Shown: positions 7,987 through 14,388, numbered from the stretch's first letter. The stretch is DNA of 16,992 nt from Chloroflexi bacterium RBG_13_51_52 (GCA_001796525.1 MGMT01000078.1:1-16992); one strand, 5' to 3'. Notes: generated from the sequence alone by a model not told the origin. Numbers and translations: made by a program.

Positions 7987-7992
7987 TATAAT
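7987..7992 (+). promoter_or_regulatory. Candidate -10 element upstream of the radical SAM gene
   Basis: A perfect TATAAT lies in the short gap after the HD-GYP stop, but no good -35 is seen 16-18 bases upstream. Transcription would start near 7999. The first in-frame ATG (8016) would then be only about 17 bases into the message and has no ribosome binding site. Confidence 0.35.
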
Positions 7993-8060
7993 AGCCTGAA
8001 CCATCATATTCGCTAATGTCGTCTGCCTGTGGTATCATTTTTCAGGGTGTCTGTTATTCT

Positions 8061-9305
8061 ATGATTCCGGAAATCGTCAGCTTTGTTACCAGGCGAGAGG
8101 GGCGTAAGTTCCGTCATCTCAAAGCTATCGATGAGTCCCTGGTGCAGGCTGAAAACCTCGGGAGTGAAACGGGTCTGTCCCTTTATGTGCATATTCCGTT
8201 TTGCCGTTCGTTGTGCCCGTTTTGCTGTTTCAATCGTTATCTGTTTCAGGAAGACCTGGCGCGCCGCTATTTCATCGACCTCAAGAAGGAACTTGACTTG
8301 TATATTCAGCGGGGTTTTCGTTTCTCCGGCATTTACTTCGGGGGCGGCACGCCAACGGTGCTGATGGATGAACTTGGCGACTTTATCGCATACCTGCGGC
8401 AACAGTTAAACGTAAAAGAAATTTCGCTGGAAACAACTCCTCGAGAATTAACTCCAAAGAATATCGAACTTTTAAAGCAATTCGGAATTAATCGCCTTTC
8501 GGTTGGGGTGCAGAGTTTCGACGAGCAGGTGCTTAAAACCATGGGGCGGATTAACGGCCCGGCTGAAGAGGTTAAAAGCCGACTGCTCATGGCCGAGGGG
8601 CAATTCGATACGATGAACGTTGATTTTGTCTTTAATTTCCCGGGCCAGACGCTGGAACAGTTTACCGCCGATGTAGCCGCTTTCAAGGAGTTGAAAATAG
8701 ACCAGGCTACCTTTTACCCGCTCATGGCTTCGCCTCATAAAAAGGACGCCATGGAACGTAAATTTAACAGGGTGGACAACTCCCGCGAAAGGCGATTTTA
8801 CGATGTTATCTTAAGCCAGCTTTATCGCGGCGACTATACGGCGTCTACTGCCTGGTGTTTTTCCCGCGGCGAGCGGATGATTGATGAGTACATTATCGAA
8901 GCGGACGACTATATCGGCATAGGGGCGGGTTCTGTAAGTATTGTAGCGGGTAATTTTTACGTCAATTCCTTTTCCCTCGACCGGTATCATAACTTGACTG
9001 CCTCCGGGCATCTGCCGATTGTAGGGTGGCGTAAACTATCGGACAAAGAGGACCGGCGCTACTATCTCCTGACCAAGCTTTTCGGCATGAAACTGGATAG
9101 AGAAGCGTTCCGGCGGCGGTTCGGGGGGGATATAGAGCGAAAGCTATGGCTGGAACTGGCTTTCCTTAAAGTATGTGGATTGGTTTCCGGCGATGATATA
9201 TTGCAGGTCACGGAAAAGGGCATGTACCCGGTGAGTGTGATGATGCGGGACTTCTTCGCGGCGCTCAATACACTGCGGGAACACCACATTGAGCAACAGA
9301 TATAG
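8061..9305 (+). CDS. HemN/HemW-like radical SAM protein, candidate menaquinone C-methyltransferase
   Basis: Anaerobic radical SAM enzyme. The cluster motif is CRSLCPFC (CX3CX2C; Cys63, 67, 70 counting from ATG 8016) after LYVHIPF. It is followed by GGGTP (109-113), ETTPRELT (139-146), NRLSVGVQSFDE (159-170) and a HemN-type C-terminal region with GIGAGSVS (301-308). This is the HemN/HemW/class C methyltransferase superfamily. Canonical HemW has EANP where this protein has ETTP, and it is long in the middle. The neighbours are menA and menG, and class C enzymes of the MenK/MqnK kind methylate the menaquinone ring, so a quinone methyltransferase is a sensible alternative to a haem role. Start: I prefer ATG 8061 because residues before it look non-homologous; ATG 8016 would add 15 residues. 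Neither has a good ribosome binding site. Confidence 0.8.
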   Translation: MIPEIVSFVTRREGRKFRHLKAIDESLVQAENLGSETGLSLYVHIPFCRSLCPFCCFNRYLFQEDLARRYFIDLKKELDLYIQRGFRFSGIYFGGGTPTVLMDELGDFIAYLRQQLNVKEISLETTPRELTPKNIELLKQFGINRLSVGVQSFDEQVLKTMGRINGPAEEVKSRLLMAEGQFDTMNVDFVFNFPGQTLEQFTADVAAFKELKIDQATFYPLMASPHKKDAMERKFNRVDNSRERRFYDVILSQLYRGDYTASTAWCFSRGERMIDEYIIEADDYIGIGAGSVSIVAGNFYVNSFSLDRYHNLTASGHLPIVGWRKLSDKEDRRYYLLTKLFGMKLDREAFRRRFGGDIERKLWLELAFLKVCGLVSGDDILQVTEKGMYPVSVMMRDFFAALNTLREHHIEQQI

Positions 9306-10034
9306 CTATTTATAAGCCACGTGTATACCTGCCACGCCAAAGAGCAGGGCGCTGTAGTATACATCTCGGAAACCTGCAGCCAGTAGCATATCTCTGACTT
9401 CTGATGAGGAATAGAAACGCCTTGCCGACTCTGCCAGGTAGCGGTAGGCGCCCGGGTTGCCGGATAGGACTATCCCCACCGGTTGTACAAATAAACGTAA
9501 ATATAAATGAAATAAAGCCCTTATCAGGCGGTCCTCCGGCTGGCTCGATTCCACGATAACGTAGCGCCCGTCGGGTTTGAGTACTCTTTTTACCTCGGCG
9601 AAATGTATGGGCCCCAGCGGGTTTTTATAAGTTAGGTTGCGGAAAGCAAAAGAAATTCCCACGCAGTCGAAGTGTGCATCGGGGAAAGGAAGCCGGTTGG
9701 CTTCGCCGTGAATAAATCGGGCTAGCTTCTGGACACCGGCTTTAACGGCTTTTTGTTGCGCTTTTTCCAGCATCGGCTGACTGTAGTCTAATCCGGTGAG
9801 ATCGGTGTCTTTTCCCGCCAGCCTGGCGATGCTTATAGTAAGGTCGCCGGTACCGCAGCCTAGGTCGAGGACACGTCTGGGCTTATTTTCGAGGCAGGTC
9901 TGTGCTGCCAGTCGGCGCCAGCGTTTGTCCAGTCCCAGCGTAATGATATGATTAACGAGGTCGTAGCGCGGTGGTACAGCGGTGAATATGCCGTGCAAAG
10001 GTTGAGGATGTTGAGCCGGGTGTGGACTTTCCAT
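9306..10034 (-). CDS. menG: Demethylmenaquinone methyltransferase (UbiE/MenG)
   Basis: SAM-dependent C-methylation of demethylmenaquinone to menaquinone, the last step of quinone synthesis. It has 242 residues, the usual length. The N-terminal UbiE/COQ5 signature is FTAVPPRYDLVNHIITLG (17-34) with WRR. The SAM site is VLDLGCGTGDL (55-65) with the acidic loop LDYSQPML (82-89). The family segment ISFAFRNL is at 127-134, and SGNPGAYRYLAESARRF at 191-207. It begins 7 bases after the menA stop. I see no convincing ribosome binding site, so translational coupling is likely. Its stop abuts the stop of the convergent radical SAM gene with no base between them. The substrate could be another prenyl quinone; the menA neighbour favours menaquinone. 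Confidence 0.9.
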   Translation of the reverse strand: MESPHPAQHPQPLHGIFTAVPPRYDLVNHIITLGLDKRWRRLAAQTCLENKPRRVLDLGCGTGDLTISIARLAGKDTDLTGLDYSQPMLEKAQQKAVKAGVQKLARFIHGEANRLPFPDAHFDCVGISFAFRNLTYKNPLGPIHFAEVKRVLKPDGRYVIVESSQPEDRLIRALFHLYLRLFVQPVGIVLSGNPGAYRYLAESARRFYSSSEVRDMLLAAGFRDVYYSALLFGVAGIHVAYK

Positions 10035-10041
10035 AACGATA

Positions 10042-10935
10042 TTAAAAAAGGTGACCCAGGATATAACCTATTCCCATAAGCAGCTGTGTCAGCAGGATGG
10101 TCATGACATTGGCTGCCATCCCGGGTATCAATTTAGAGGCATCGGCGTGATGAAAGGATGCGCTGATGGCTTTGACGGTAAGCGGCAGGGTCAGCAGCGC
10201 CAGCAGCGTCCAGACGGGCATTACCTGTACCGCCACCCAGGCAATTATCCAGACATACACGGCAATAGCAACTACCGAATAAAAAATGGCGGCTTTGTTC
10301 TTACCGATGGTAATTGGTATGGTCTTGCGGTCCGCAACCTTATCAGCTTCAACATCGGGGAATTCATTAAGCAGTAGAAGATTGTGTACGAGAAAAGCAG
10401 AGGGAATACAGGCTACCACTGCATGTGAGGTATAAGCCCCGGTCTGGATGAAATACATGCCCAGTATGGGTAACGCGCCCAGACCGGCGCCGGCCGCCCA
10501 TTCCGGCCAGGGGCGTTTGAGTATAAAAGGGCTGTACAGGAATATGAAGAAAGAGGCAACCAAGAGCAGGGGCAGTAATTGCCAGCCCCGTATCACGGTA
10601 AAATATATGCCGATGGGTATCGCCAGCACTATCGCCATTATCCCCAGCCAGAGGACTTGGCGCGGTGTGAGTAGTTTGGCGGGGAGAATACCGCTGCCCC
10701 CGCTGAAAGGGGTACGTTTGGTAGCCTGGTCAATACCGCTGCGGAAATCGAAGTAATCATTGAGGATATTAACGCTAGCATGAGCGAGCACCAGCCCGAT
10801 GCCGGCCAGCAGGGCATGCCAGATGGTCACATCGCCGTCATACCAGGCCGCGGTGGTACCCAGGAAAGCCAATATGAGAGAAAGAATCAGGAACTGGGGA
10901 CGGGACTCCAGGAACCAGGTTTTTAATTTATTCAA
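10042..10935 (-). CDS. menA: UbiA-family prenyltransferase, probable MenA
   Basis: Integral membrane enzyme attaching an isoprenoid tail to 1,4-dihydroxy-2-naphthoate. Both Asp-rich motifs are present (numbered from TTG 10935): NDYFDFRSGID at about 59-69 and DVEADKVADRK at about 194-204, with GGSGILPAKLLTP between them. About eight hydrophobic helices span the protein, as in the family. Start choice: an upstream in-frame GTG at 10962 would give 306 residues, but that codon abuts a TATAAT -10 element. AGGAG at 10941-10945 lies 5 bases before TTG 10935, so I use TTG (297 residues). Its direct partner is menG downstream. The substrate is inferred; other UbiA enzymes (haem O, chlorophyll, ubiquinone) share these motifs, but menG beside it supports MenA. 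Confidence 0.9.
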   Translation of the reverse strand: MNKLKTWFLESRPQFLILSLILAFLGTTAAWYDGDVTIWHALLAGIGLVLAHASVNILNDYFDFRSGIDQATKRTPFSGGSGILPAKLLTPRQVLWLGIMAIVLAIPIGIYFTVIRGWQLLPLLLVASFFIFLYSPFILKRPWPEWAAGAGLGALPILGMYFIQTGAYTSHAVVACIPSAFLVHNLLLLNEFPDVEADKVADRKTIPITIGKNKAAIFYSVVAIAVYVWIIAWVAVQVMPVWTLLALLTLPLTVKAISASFHHADASKLIPGMAANVMTILLTQLLMGIGYILGHLF

Positions 10936-10940
10936 AGTAT

Positions 10941-10959
10941 CTCCTGAAATATCATTATA
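10941..10959 (-). promoter_or_regulatory. menA: -10 element and ribosome binding site of menA
   Basis: On the minus strand TATAAT (10959-10954) is followed by AGGAG (10945-10941), then TTG at 10935. The -35 is poor. Transcription would begin near 10946, giving a very short leader. Cotranscription with the upstream cupin gene (stop at 10989) is also possible. The element argues against the GTG at 10962 as the menA start. Confidence 0.5.
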
Positions 10960-10988
10960 CACCTATTTAGCTGATAATAAGAATAAAC

Positions 10989-11477
10989 TTAAAGGTCCAG
11001 TTTAACCGGGCCTTTAGCTCCGGGAGCGGTAGGGCCATCGTAGGAAAACTCCTTGCCGTTCATGGTCTTGGTGAACTTGGGGGATAGGAGAATAGCATGA
11101 AACAGTATAGGCTTATCGATTTTCCTGAAGTTGAGTGGGCAATGCACCATGCCCCTGGGGATAAAGATAATCGTTGGTTTGTTGATTAGGTGATTTTCCT
11201 GCTCCTCACCGATGCAGAAGTCTATTTCCGCCTGAAAAGATTCAAATAAGTCCGGGAGTTTCCCGCCCAGGAAAATGAGGTATTCATCGACATCGTGGGT
11301 ATGGGGTTCTCTTTCCAGGTAGATTGGCTCGACAAACAATTGCCAGCCCATGTTCATATTAGCTCCTGGAATCTGTCTGCCCCCCCTGAAATAGGCTTGC
11401 GGTCCCGCCACCGCTGATAGATTTGATGGCTCTTTAAAGTCGGTTAAAAATAGTTTATCGTATCTCGATTCAGTCAC
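10989..11477 (-). CDS. Cupin-domain protein
   Basis: A 162-residue soluble protein with one cupin barrel. Motif 1 is PHTHDVDEYLIFLGG (58-72), giving metal ligands His59, His61 and Glu65. Motif 2 is IIFIPRGMVHCPLNF (103-117), with His112 as the fourth ligand. A metal-dependent enzyme or small-molecule sensor is therefore possible, but the cupin fold alone does not reveal the substrate. The start is GTG at 11477, preceded on the minus strand by a G-rich AGGGGGGA (complement of about 11485-11492). It lies just upstream of menA on the same strand. An imperfect hairpin at its 3' end (10990-11014) is not followed by a clear U-run, so readthrough into menA is plausible. Confidence 0.85.
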   Translation of the reverse strand: MTESRYDKLFLTDFKEPSNLSAVAGPQAYFRGGRQIPGANMNMGWQLFVEPIYLEREPHTHDVDEYLIFLGGKLPDLFESFQAEIDFCIGEEQENHLINKPTIIFIPRGMVHCPLNFRKIDKPILFHAILLSPKFTKTMNGKEFSYDGPTAPGAKGPVKLDL

Positions 11478-11518
11478 TGGTTAATCCCCCCTGATTTTAC
11501 AAAATACGGATTAATATA

Positions 11519-11548
11519 AATTTACCTAATAATGAGGAATACTGTCAA
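11519..11548 (-). promoter_or_regulatory. Promoter for the cupin gene
   Basis: A perfect TTGACA on the minus strand (complement of 11543-11548), an 18-base spacer and TAAATT (complement of 11519-11524). Predicted transcription start is near 11512, about 35 bases before the GTG at 11477. It may also supply menA and menG by readthrough. Confidence 0.6.
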
Positions 11549-11620
11549 ACACAGAATTGGTGTAAAAAGATGAACCTTGATATCGTAACAGGTAGAGTTA
11601 GAATAATTAACAGGCAGTCA

Positions 11621-11637
11621 TGTAATTATTAATTACA
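11621..11637. repeat. Perfect palindrome TGTAATTA-T-TAATTACA
   Basis: Eight-base arms around one central base, in an AT-rich intergenic stretch about 75 bases upstream of the cupin -35. Its size and symmetry resemble the operator of a dimeric regulator, but no regulator is identified for it. AT-rich sequence raises the chance of accidental symmetry. Confidence 0.5.
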
Positions 11638-11714
11638 TTATCATATAAATAACTGTTTTTAAGAAACAGAATCTCCCGGCACAAAGACGAACGGATTTTA
11701 ATGAGTTTTACCAA

Positions 11715-11734
11715 AACGAAGCCTTAACTTCGTT
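11715..11734 (-). terminator. Possible terminator hairpin after the 141-residue gene
   Basis: AACGAAG and CTTCGTT form a 7-bp stem around a 6-base loop, about 60 bases beyond the minus-strand stop at 11796. On the minus strand the stem runs into TTTT followed by GG, so the U-tract is short. A weak intrinsic terminator or a 3'-end stabilising hairpin is possible. Confidence 0.4.
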
Positions 11735-11795
11735 AAAATTTGTCAACCTGCCGTTGTGCTCTGAAACCGCGTGAGATAAATCAAAAAAGCCGGTA

Positions 11796-12221
11796 CTATT
11801 TATTCTTAAAGAAAGGCGACTGTTCGATATGCTTGTCTTTAAGAGCCAGGAAGGCTTCATCAAGGGCGATAACTTCCTGCTTGATTTTATCTTCAAGGCT
11901 GTCAAGATTTTCAGATACCTCTGATATTCTATCGGAAAGGGCATCGGCTCTTTTAGCTGCCTCGTCTCTTACTTTAGCAACGGCTGCTTCGGCGGCTTTT
12001 CTCGCTGCATCGGCGGCTCTTTCGCCGCTTTCTCTCGCCTGGTCGGCGGCGGCGCGTGAGTCTCTTACGGCAGCCTGGGCTAATTTTACTGCTTCCTCTA
12101 CCTTATGAATGTAATTCTCCAGTTCATCGAGAATTACAGGAAGAGGTTTAGTCATTATTTTAGGCTGAATCTCTTCAGCTCCCGACGACGCATCAGTCGG
12201 TTTCTTGGGATTTTTGTTCAT
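11796..12221 (-). CDS. Alanine-rich coiled-coil protein, short paralogue (141 aa)
   Basis: A soluble, highly charged 141-residue protein. Residues 20-38 (PKIMTKPLPVILDELENYI) match residues 17-35 of the 577-residue protein encoded just upstream at 13 of 19 positions, so the two are paralogues or share a docking motif. Residues about 39-125 are a continuous Ala/Lys/Glu-rich helix (AADQARESGERAADAARKAAE) with coiled-coil spacing and no proline. The C terminus, SPFFKNK, has no membrane segment, unlike the long protein. ATG 12221 is preceded by AAGGAG (complement of 12230-12235) at 9 bases. It has its own extended -10 promoter overlapped by inverted repeats. Function unknown. It might bind the membrane-anchored partner through the coiled coil or shared motif, which is inference. 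Confidence 0.8.
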   Translation of the reverse strand: MNKNPKKPTDASSGAEEIQPKIMTKPLPVILDELENYIHKVEEAVKLAQAAVRDSRAAADQARESGERAADAARKAAEAAVAKVRDEAAKRADALSDRISEVSENLDSLEDKIKQEVIALDEAFLALKDKHIEQSPFFKNK

Positions 12222-12239
12222 TAGAGTTTACTCCTTACA

Positions 12240-12280
12240 AAGAATACCCTTGGGTATTCTTCTTATATAACAGGTGTTAT
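12240..12280 (-). promoter_or_regulatory. Extended -10 promoter with two overlapping inverted repeats
   Basis: The minus strand carries TGTTATATA (complement of 12264-12272), an extended -10 (TGn plus TATATA) with no good -35. ATAACA-GG-TGTTAT at 12267-12280 is a symmetric 14-base site over the -10. A second inverted repeat, arms AAGAATACCC and GGGTATTCTT at 12240-12261, covers the predicted start near 12257 and ends just before the ribosome binding site. Both sit where a repressor would act. The second could also fold in RNA as a leader hairpin. The promoter serves the 141-residue gene. Confidence 0.55.
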
Positions 12281-12303
12281 TATTTTATTCTATAAGTCCA
12301 GAG

Positions 12304-12334
12304 GAAGGACATTGCGGTGTTATGCAAGTCCTTC
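12304..12334. repeat. Stable hairpin between the two alanine-rich genes
   Basis: GAAGGAC (12304-12310) pairs with GTCCTTC (12328-12334), and inside it TTGC pairs with GCAA, leaving one bulged A and the 8-base loop GGTGTTAT. The same octamer occurs at 12273-12280 in the downstream operator-like site. No U-run follows on either strand, so it is not a standard terminator. It lies about 45 bases past the stop of the 577-residue gene and may be a processing or attenuation structure. Confidence 0.5.
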
Positions 12335-12380
12335 TCCGATTCGCTATTAAAAACCTTTATATATTCAACAATGACAACTT

Positions 12381-14114
12381 TTACGAAAGCTGATATAGTG
12401 CGCTGAGGGCTACAGCACCAAAAATAGCAGCCACAATTACAATTATTACGATAATGATAAATTCCCAGGAACCCAGTACTTTTTTCACCAGGGCTTTGGG
12501 CAGAGCTTCGGCGGCTTTGAGGCCGGCTTCTTCAGCGGCTCTTCCAGCAGCTTCGGCCGCGCTGACCGCCTTCTTAGATACTTCTTCTGCTCTAGCTACA
12601 TGTTTTTCTGTTGACCGTCGAGCTTCTTCGGCAGCGGCTATGGCAGCTCTAGATACCTCTTCAGCACGCTTGGCGGATTCTTGAGCCGCCAACTTTGCCG
12701 CTTCGGCTTGCCTGGCTGCCTCTTCGCCCACGGATTTGGCGGCTGCTTCGGCAGCTTCCTTGGCAAGTCTCGAGGCTTCAGCGGCTTTTTTAGCTGCCTC
12801 ATCGGCAGATTTTTGGGCTGACATCTTTGCTTCTTCAGCTTTTTTAGCAGATTCTTCAATGGCGGCTTTTGTGGCAGCTTCCGCTTTACGGGCAGCTTCC
12901 TGGGCGGCTTTTTCAGCGGCCAGTGAGGCTTTACGGGCGGCTTCCGCCGCAGCTTCAGCGGCTTTAGATAGAGCCTCGGCCTGCATCACCATCTGATGCA
13001 ATGCCTGGGAGGCTGCTTCGAGCGCTTCGTCACCGGCAACATCGGCTTGCGCGGCTTTCTTACGCGTTTTATCGGCTGCCTGGAGACCTTGAGCGGCCGC
13101 CTCTTTAGCCTCTCTTCCGGCTTCTTCAACTCTTTCTGCAAGGCGACCGGTAACCAAGGTAGCTGCATCAAGCGCTTCATCACCGGCGATATCGGCGGCT
13201 TGTGCTTTTATCTGGGCGATATCGGCAGCCTGGTAGGCAGCTGCTGCCGAGCGTTTTGCTACTCGGCCGGTCTGTTCGGCTTTAACGGCTGTTTCCGCCG
13301 ATAGTTTTTGAGTGAGATTGGTGCGAGCAGCTTTAGCATCTTTAGCGCCTTCATCCGCCTGCTTGCCGGCAACATTAGCTGCTTCAATGGCTTCCTGGAC
13401 AGATTGAGTTGCCAGTATAGCTTTCTCTTGAGAACGAGCCGCGGTTTCTTCCGCAGCTCTCTGGGCGGCGGCGGTGGCTGCTTTGGCTGCTTGTTCCAGT
13501 TCTTCCATCTTTCGGATAGCGTCAGCGATAGTTTCTTCGGCGGTCTGCGTCGCTGCTTCAGCGGCTAATCGGGCGGCTTCGCTTGCCTCTATCGCTTTTC
13601 TGGCTGCATCTTCTGCTTTTTTAGTAGCATCAGAAGCTGCTTTCTGTGCGGATTTGGCTGCCGTTTCAGCGGCAGCTCTAGCTGCGTTGGCAGCTTCCTG
13701 CGCTTTTCTGGCGGCTTCTTCCGCGGCTTTTCGGAACGCTTCTACGGCAGCTTTAGCGCTGGCATCAGCTTCTTCGGCTTTCCGCATGGCGGCTTCCGCG
13801 GCTAATCGGGCGGCTTTGGCGGTGTCTTCGGCTTTCCGGGCGGCTTCCGCCGCAGCTTTAGTAGCAGTTTCGGCTGCCATCTGTCCCGCTTTTTTAGCCT
13901 CTTCGGCACGTCTCTCGGCATCGCCAGATGCCTTAGTAGCGGCTCCGGCGGCTTCTTTAGCCGCACGCGCCGCCTCTTCAGCTTTACGGGCGGCTTCTGC
14001 CGCAGCCCTGATATTTTCATCCATTTCATCTAGTATCTGGGGGAGCGGTTTGCTCATGATTTTAGGTGATTTGGGTGTCTTCGGTTCTGGTCCGGGGGCA
14101 TTTTTAGCAACCAT
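12381..14114 (-). CDS. Long alanine-rich coiled-coil protein with C-terminal membrane anchor (577 aa)
   Basis: Three parts. Residues 1-35 form a Pro/Lys-rich head with PKIMSKPLPQILDEMDENI (17-35), shared with the 141-residue neighbour. Residues about 36-545 are an almost unbroken Ala/Lys/Glu/Arg-rich helix, mostly AAxxAxx heptads with no proline in the bulk, so a long coiled coil or rod is expected. Residues 552-574 are a single hydrophobic helix (start FIIIVIIVIVAAIFG) followed by only a few residues, as in tail-anchored proteins. No signal peptide is seen, so the rod should be cytoplasmic, anchored in the membrane by its tail. A 24-residue unit repeats at 295-318 and 345-368. ATG 14114 has AAGGAG 7 bases upstream. 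LEA-like, TolA-like or filament roles are conceivable; I cannot assign one. Low-complexity DNA makes database hits untrustworthy. Confidence 0.85.
   Translation of the reverse strand: MVAKNAPGPEPKTPKSPKIMSKPLPQILDEMDENIRAAAEAARKAEEAARAAKEAAGAATKASGDAERRAEEAKKAGQMAAETATKAAAEAARKAEDTAKAARLAAEAAMRKAEEADASAKAAVEAFRKAAEEAARKAQEAANAARAAAETAAKSAQKAASDATKKAEDAARKAIEASEAARLAAEAATQTAEETIADAIRKMEELEQAAKAATAAAQRAAEETAARSQEKAILATQSVQEAIEAANVAGKQADEGAKDAKAARTNLTQKLSAETAVKAEQTGRVAKRSAAAAYQAADIAQIKAQAADIAGDEALDAATLVTGRLAERVEEAGREAKEAAAQGLQAADKTRKKAAQADVAGDEALEAASQALHQMVMQAEALSKAAEAAAEAARKASLAAEKAAQEAARKAEAATKAAIEESAKKAEEAKMSAQKSADEAAKKAAEASRLAKEAAEAAAKSVGEEAARQAEAAKLAAQESAKRAEEVSRAAIAAAEEARRSTEKHVARAEEVSKKAVSAAEAAGRAAEEAGLKAAEALPKALVKKVLGSWEFIIIVIIVIVAAIFGAVALSALYQLS
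13011..13232 (-). repeat. Two internal repeats 150 bases apart in the alanine-rich gene
   Basis: Bases 13011-13082 and 13161-13232 encode aligned 24-residue units centred on AD(I/V)AGDEAL(D/E)AA, with 16 of 24 residues identical without gaps. They are exactly 50 codons apart. A weaker third relative (ANVAGKQADEGAKDA) lies near 13340-13385. These units break the otherwise simple Ala/Lys/Glu pattern and probably mark a distinct section of the rod. Confidence 0.6.
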
Positions 14115-14188
14115 TTGCGGTCTCCTTTATTGCCTATTCTTAATACAAGGGCAGGATTTTACTGCCACGAAAGGCTCTAATGTTTAAC

Positions 14189-14212
14189 CAACATGTATCA
14201 AATGCAACATGT
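14189..14212. repeat. Direct repeat CAACATGT x2, 16-base period
   Basis: CAACATGT at 14189-14196 and 14205-14212. Each contains the palindrome ACATGT. They lie just downstream of the predicted transcription start (about 14220) of the minus-strand long gene, a typical repressor position. A third ACATGT occurs at 14348-14353, just after the start of the plus-strand promoter. Confidence 0.5.
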
Positions 14213-14226
14213 GGACACAATGTATA

Positions 14227-14255
14227 ATTATATACCCTTATTTTTAATATTTCCA
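14227..14255 (-). promoter_or_regulatory. Promoter for the 577-residue alanine-rich gene
   Basis: Minus strand: TGGAAA (complement of 14250-14255), a 17-base spacer and a perfect TATAAT (complement of 14227-14232). Transcription would start near 14220, giving a leader of about 105 bases that holds the CAACATGT repeats and a small GGCAG/CTGCC hairpin. Confidence 0.55.
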
Positions 14256-14311
14256 CAGTTTAACAGATAATTATAAATTTTTTTTTAATATACATATGAT
14301 CTAATCAGGGG

Positions 14312-14340
14312 TTGCAATAGAAAAAGAAATATGGTATATA
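14312..14340 (+). promoter_or_regulatory. Extended -10 promoter for the winged-helix regulator gene
   Basis: TTGCAA at 14312-14317, a 17-base spacer and TATATA at 14335-14340, preceded by TGG (TGn extended -10). Transcription would start near 14347, leaving a leader of about 100 bases that carries ACATGT and the TCATGAATAAT repeats. Confidence 0.6.
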
Positions 14341-14362
14341 TTATTATACATGTTTAATTAAT

Positions 14363-14388
14363 TCATGAATAATCCTATCATGAATAAT
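14363..14388. repeat. Direct repeat TCATGAATAAT x2, 15-base period
   Basis: Exact 11-base copies at 14363-14373 and 14378-14388, separated by CCTA. Each contains the TCATGA palindrome, and the first is part of the 10-base palindrome ATTCATGAAT (14361-14370). They lie in the leader of the regulator gene, about 15-40 bases after its predicted start. An autoregulatory operator is the natural guess. Confidence 0.55.

Larger units (their letters stand above)
11478..11795. other. AT-rich intergenic region between the cupin and 141-residue genes
   Basis: No credible gene in 318 bases. It holds the cupin promoter (11519-11548, minus), a 17-base palindrome (11621-11637), an orphan plus-strand promoter-like pair (TTGATA 11577-11582, 16-base spacer, TAGAAT 11599-11604), a 6-bp stem CTGTTT/AAACAG at 11653-11669, and a 7-bp hairpin at 11715-11734 after the 141-residue gene. 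A short untranslated RNA from the plus-strand promoter cannot be excluded. Confidence 0.5.

Noticed and set aside
8016..8060. Upstream ATG 8016 as the radical SAM start
   Set aside because: The added 15 residues look like translated intergenic DNA, there is no ribosome binding site and a -10 lies only about 25 bases upstream. Kept as an alternative in the gene entry.
10990..11014. Imperfect hairpin AAAGGCC/GGACCTTT at the end of the cupin gene as a terminator
   Set aside because: It has a mismatch and a 9-base loop, lies mostly in coding sequence and is followed by a mixed A/T stretch rather than a clean U-run.
13474..14187. A 237-codon plus-strand open frame, Ala/Ser-rich, opposite the alanine-rich gene, and similar shorter frames opposite both alanine-rich genes
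   Set aside because: Ala-codon repeats (GCx) read as Ser/Ala/Gly/Arg on the other strand, so long frames arise automatically. It lacks a ribosome binding site, overlaps the real gene and runs through its promoter region.
14278..14286. Run of nine T, considered as the tail of an intrinsic terminator
   Set aside because: No stable GC-containing stem precedes it on the plus strand, and no convergent or upstream plus-strand gene ends nearby.
14189..14388. Short direct repeats considered as a CRISPR array or replication iterons
   Set aside because: Only two copies of each 8-11-base unit, with spacers of 4-8 bases, no cas genes and no replication initiator gene. Position at promoters fits operators better.
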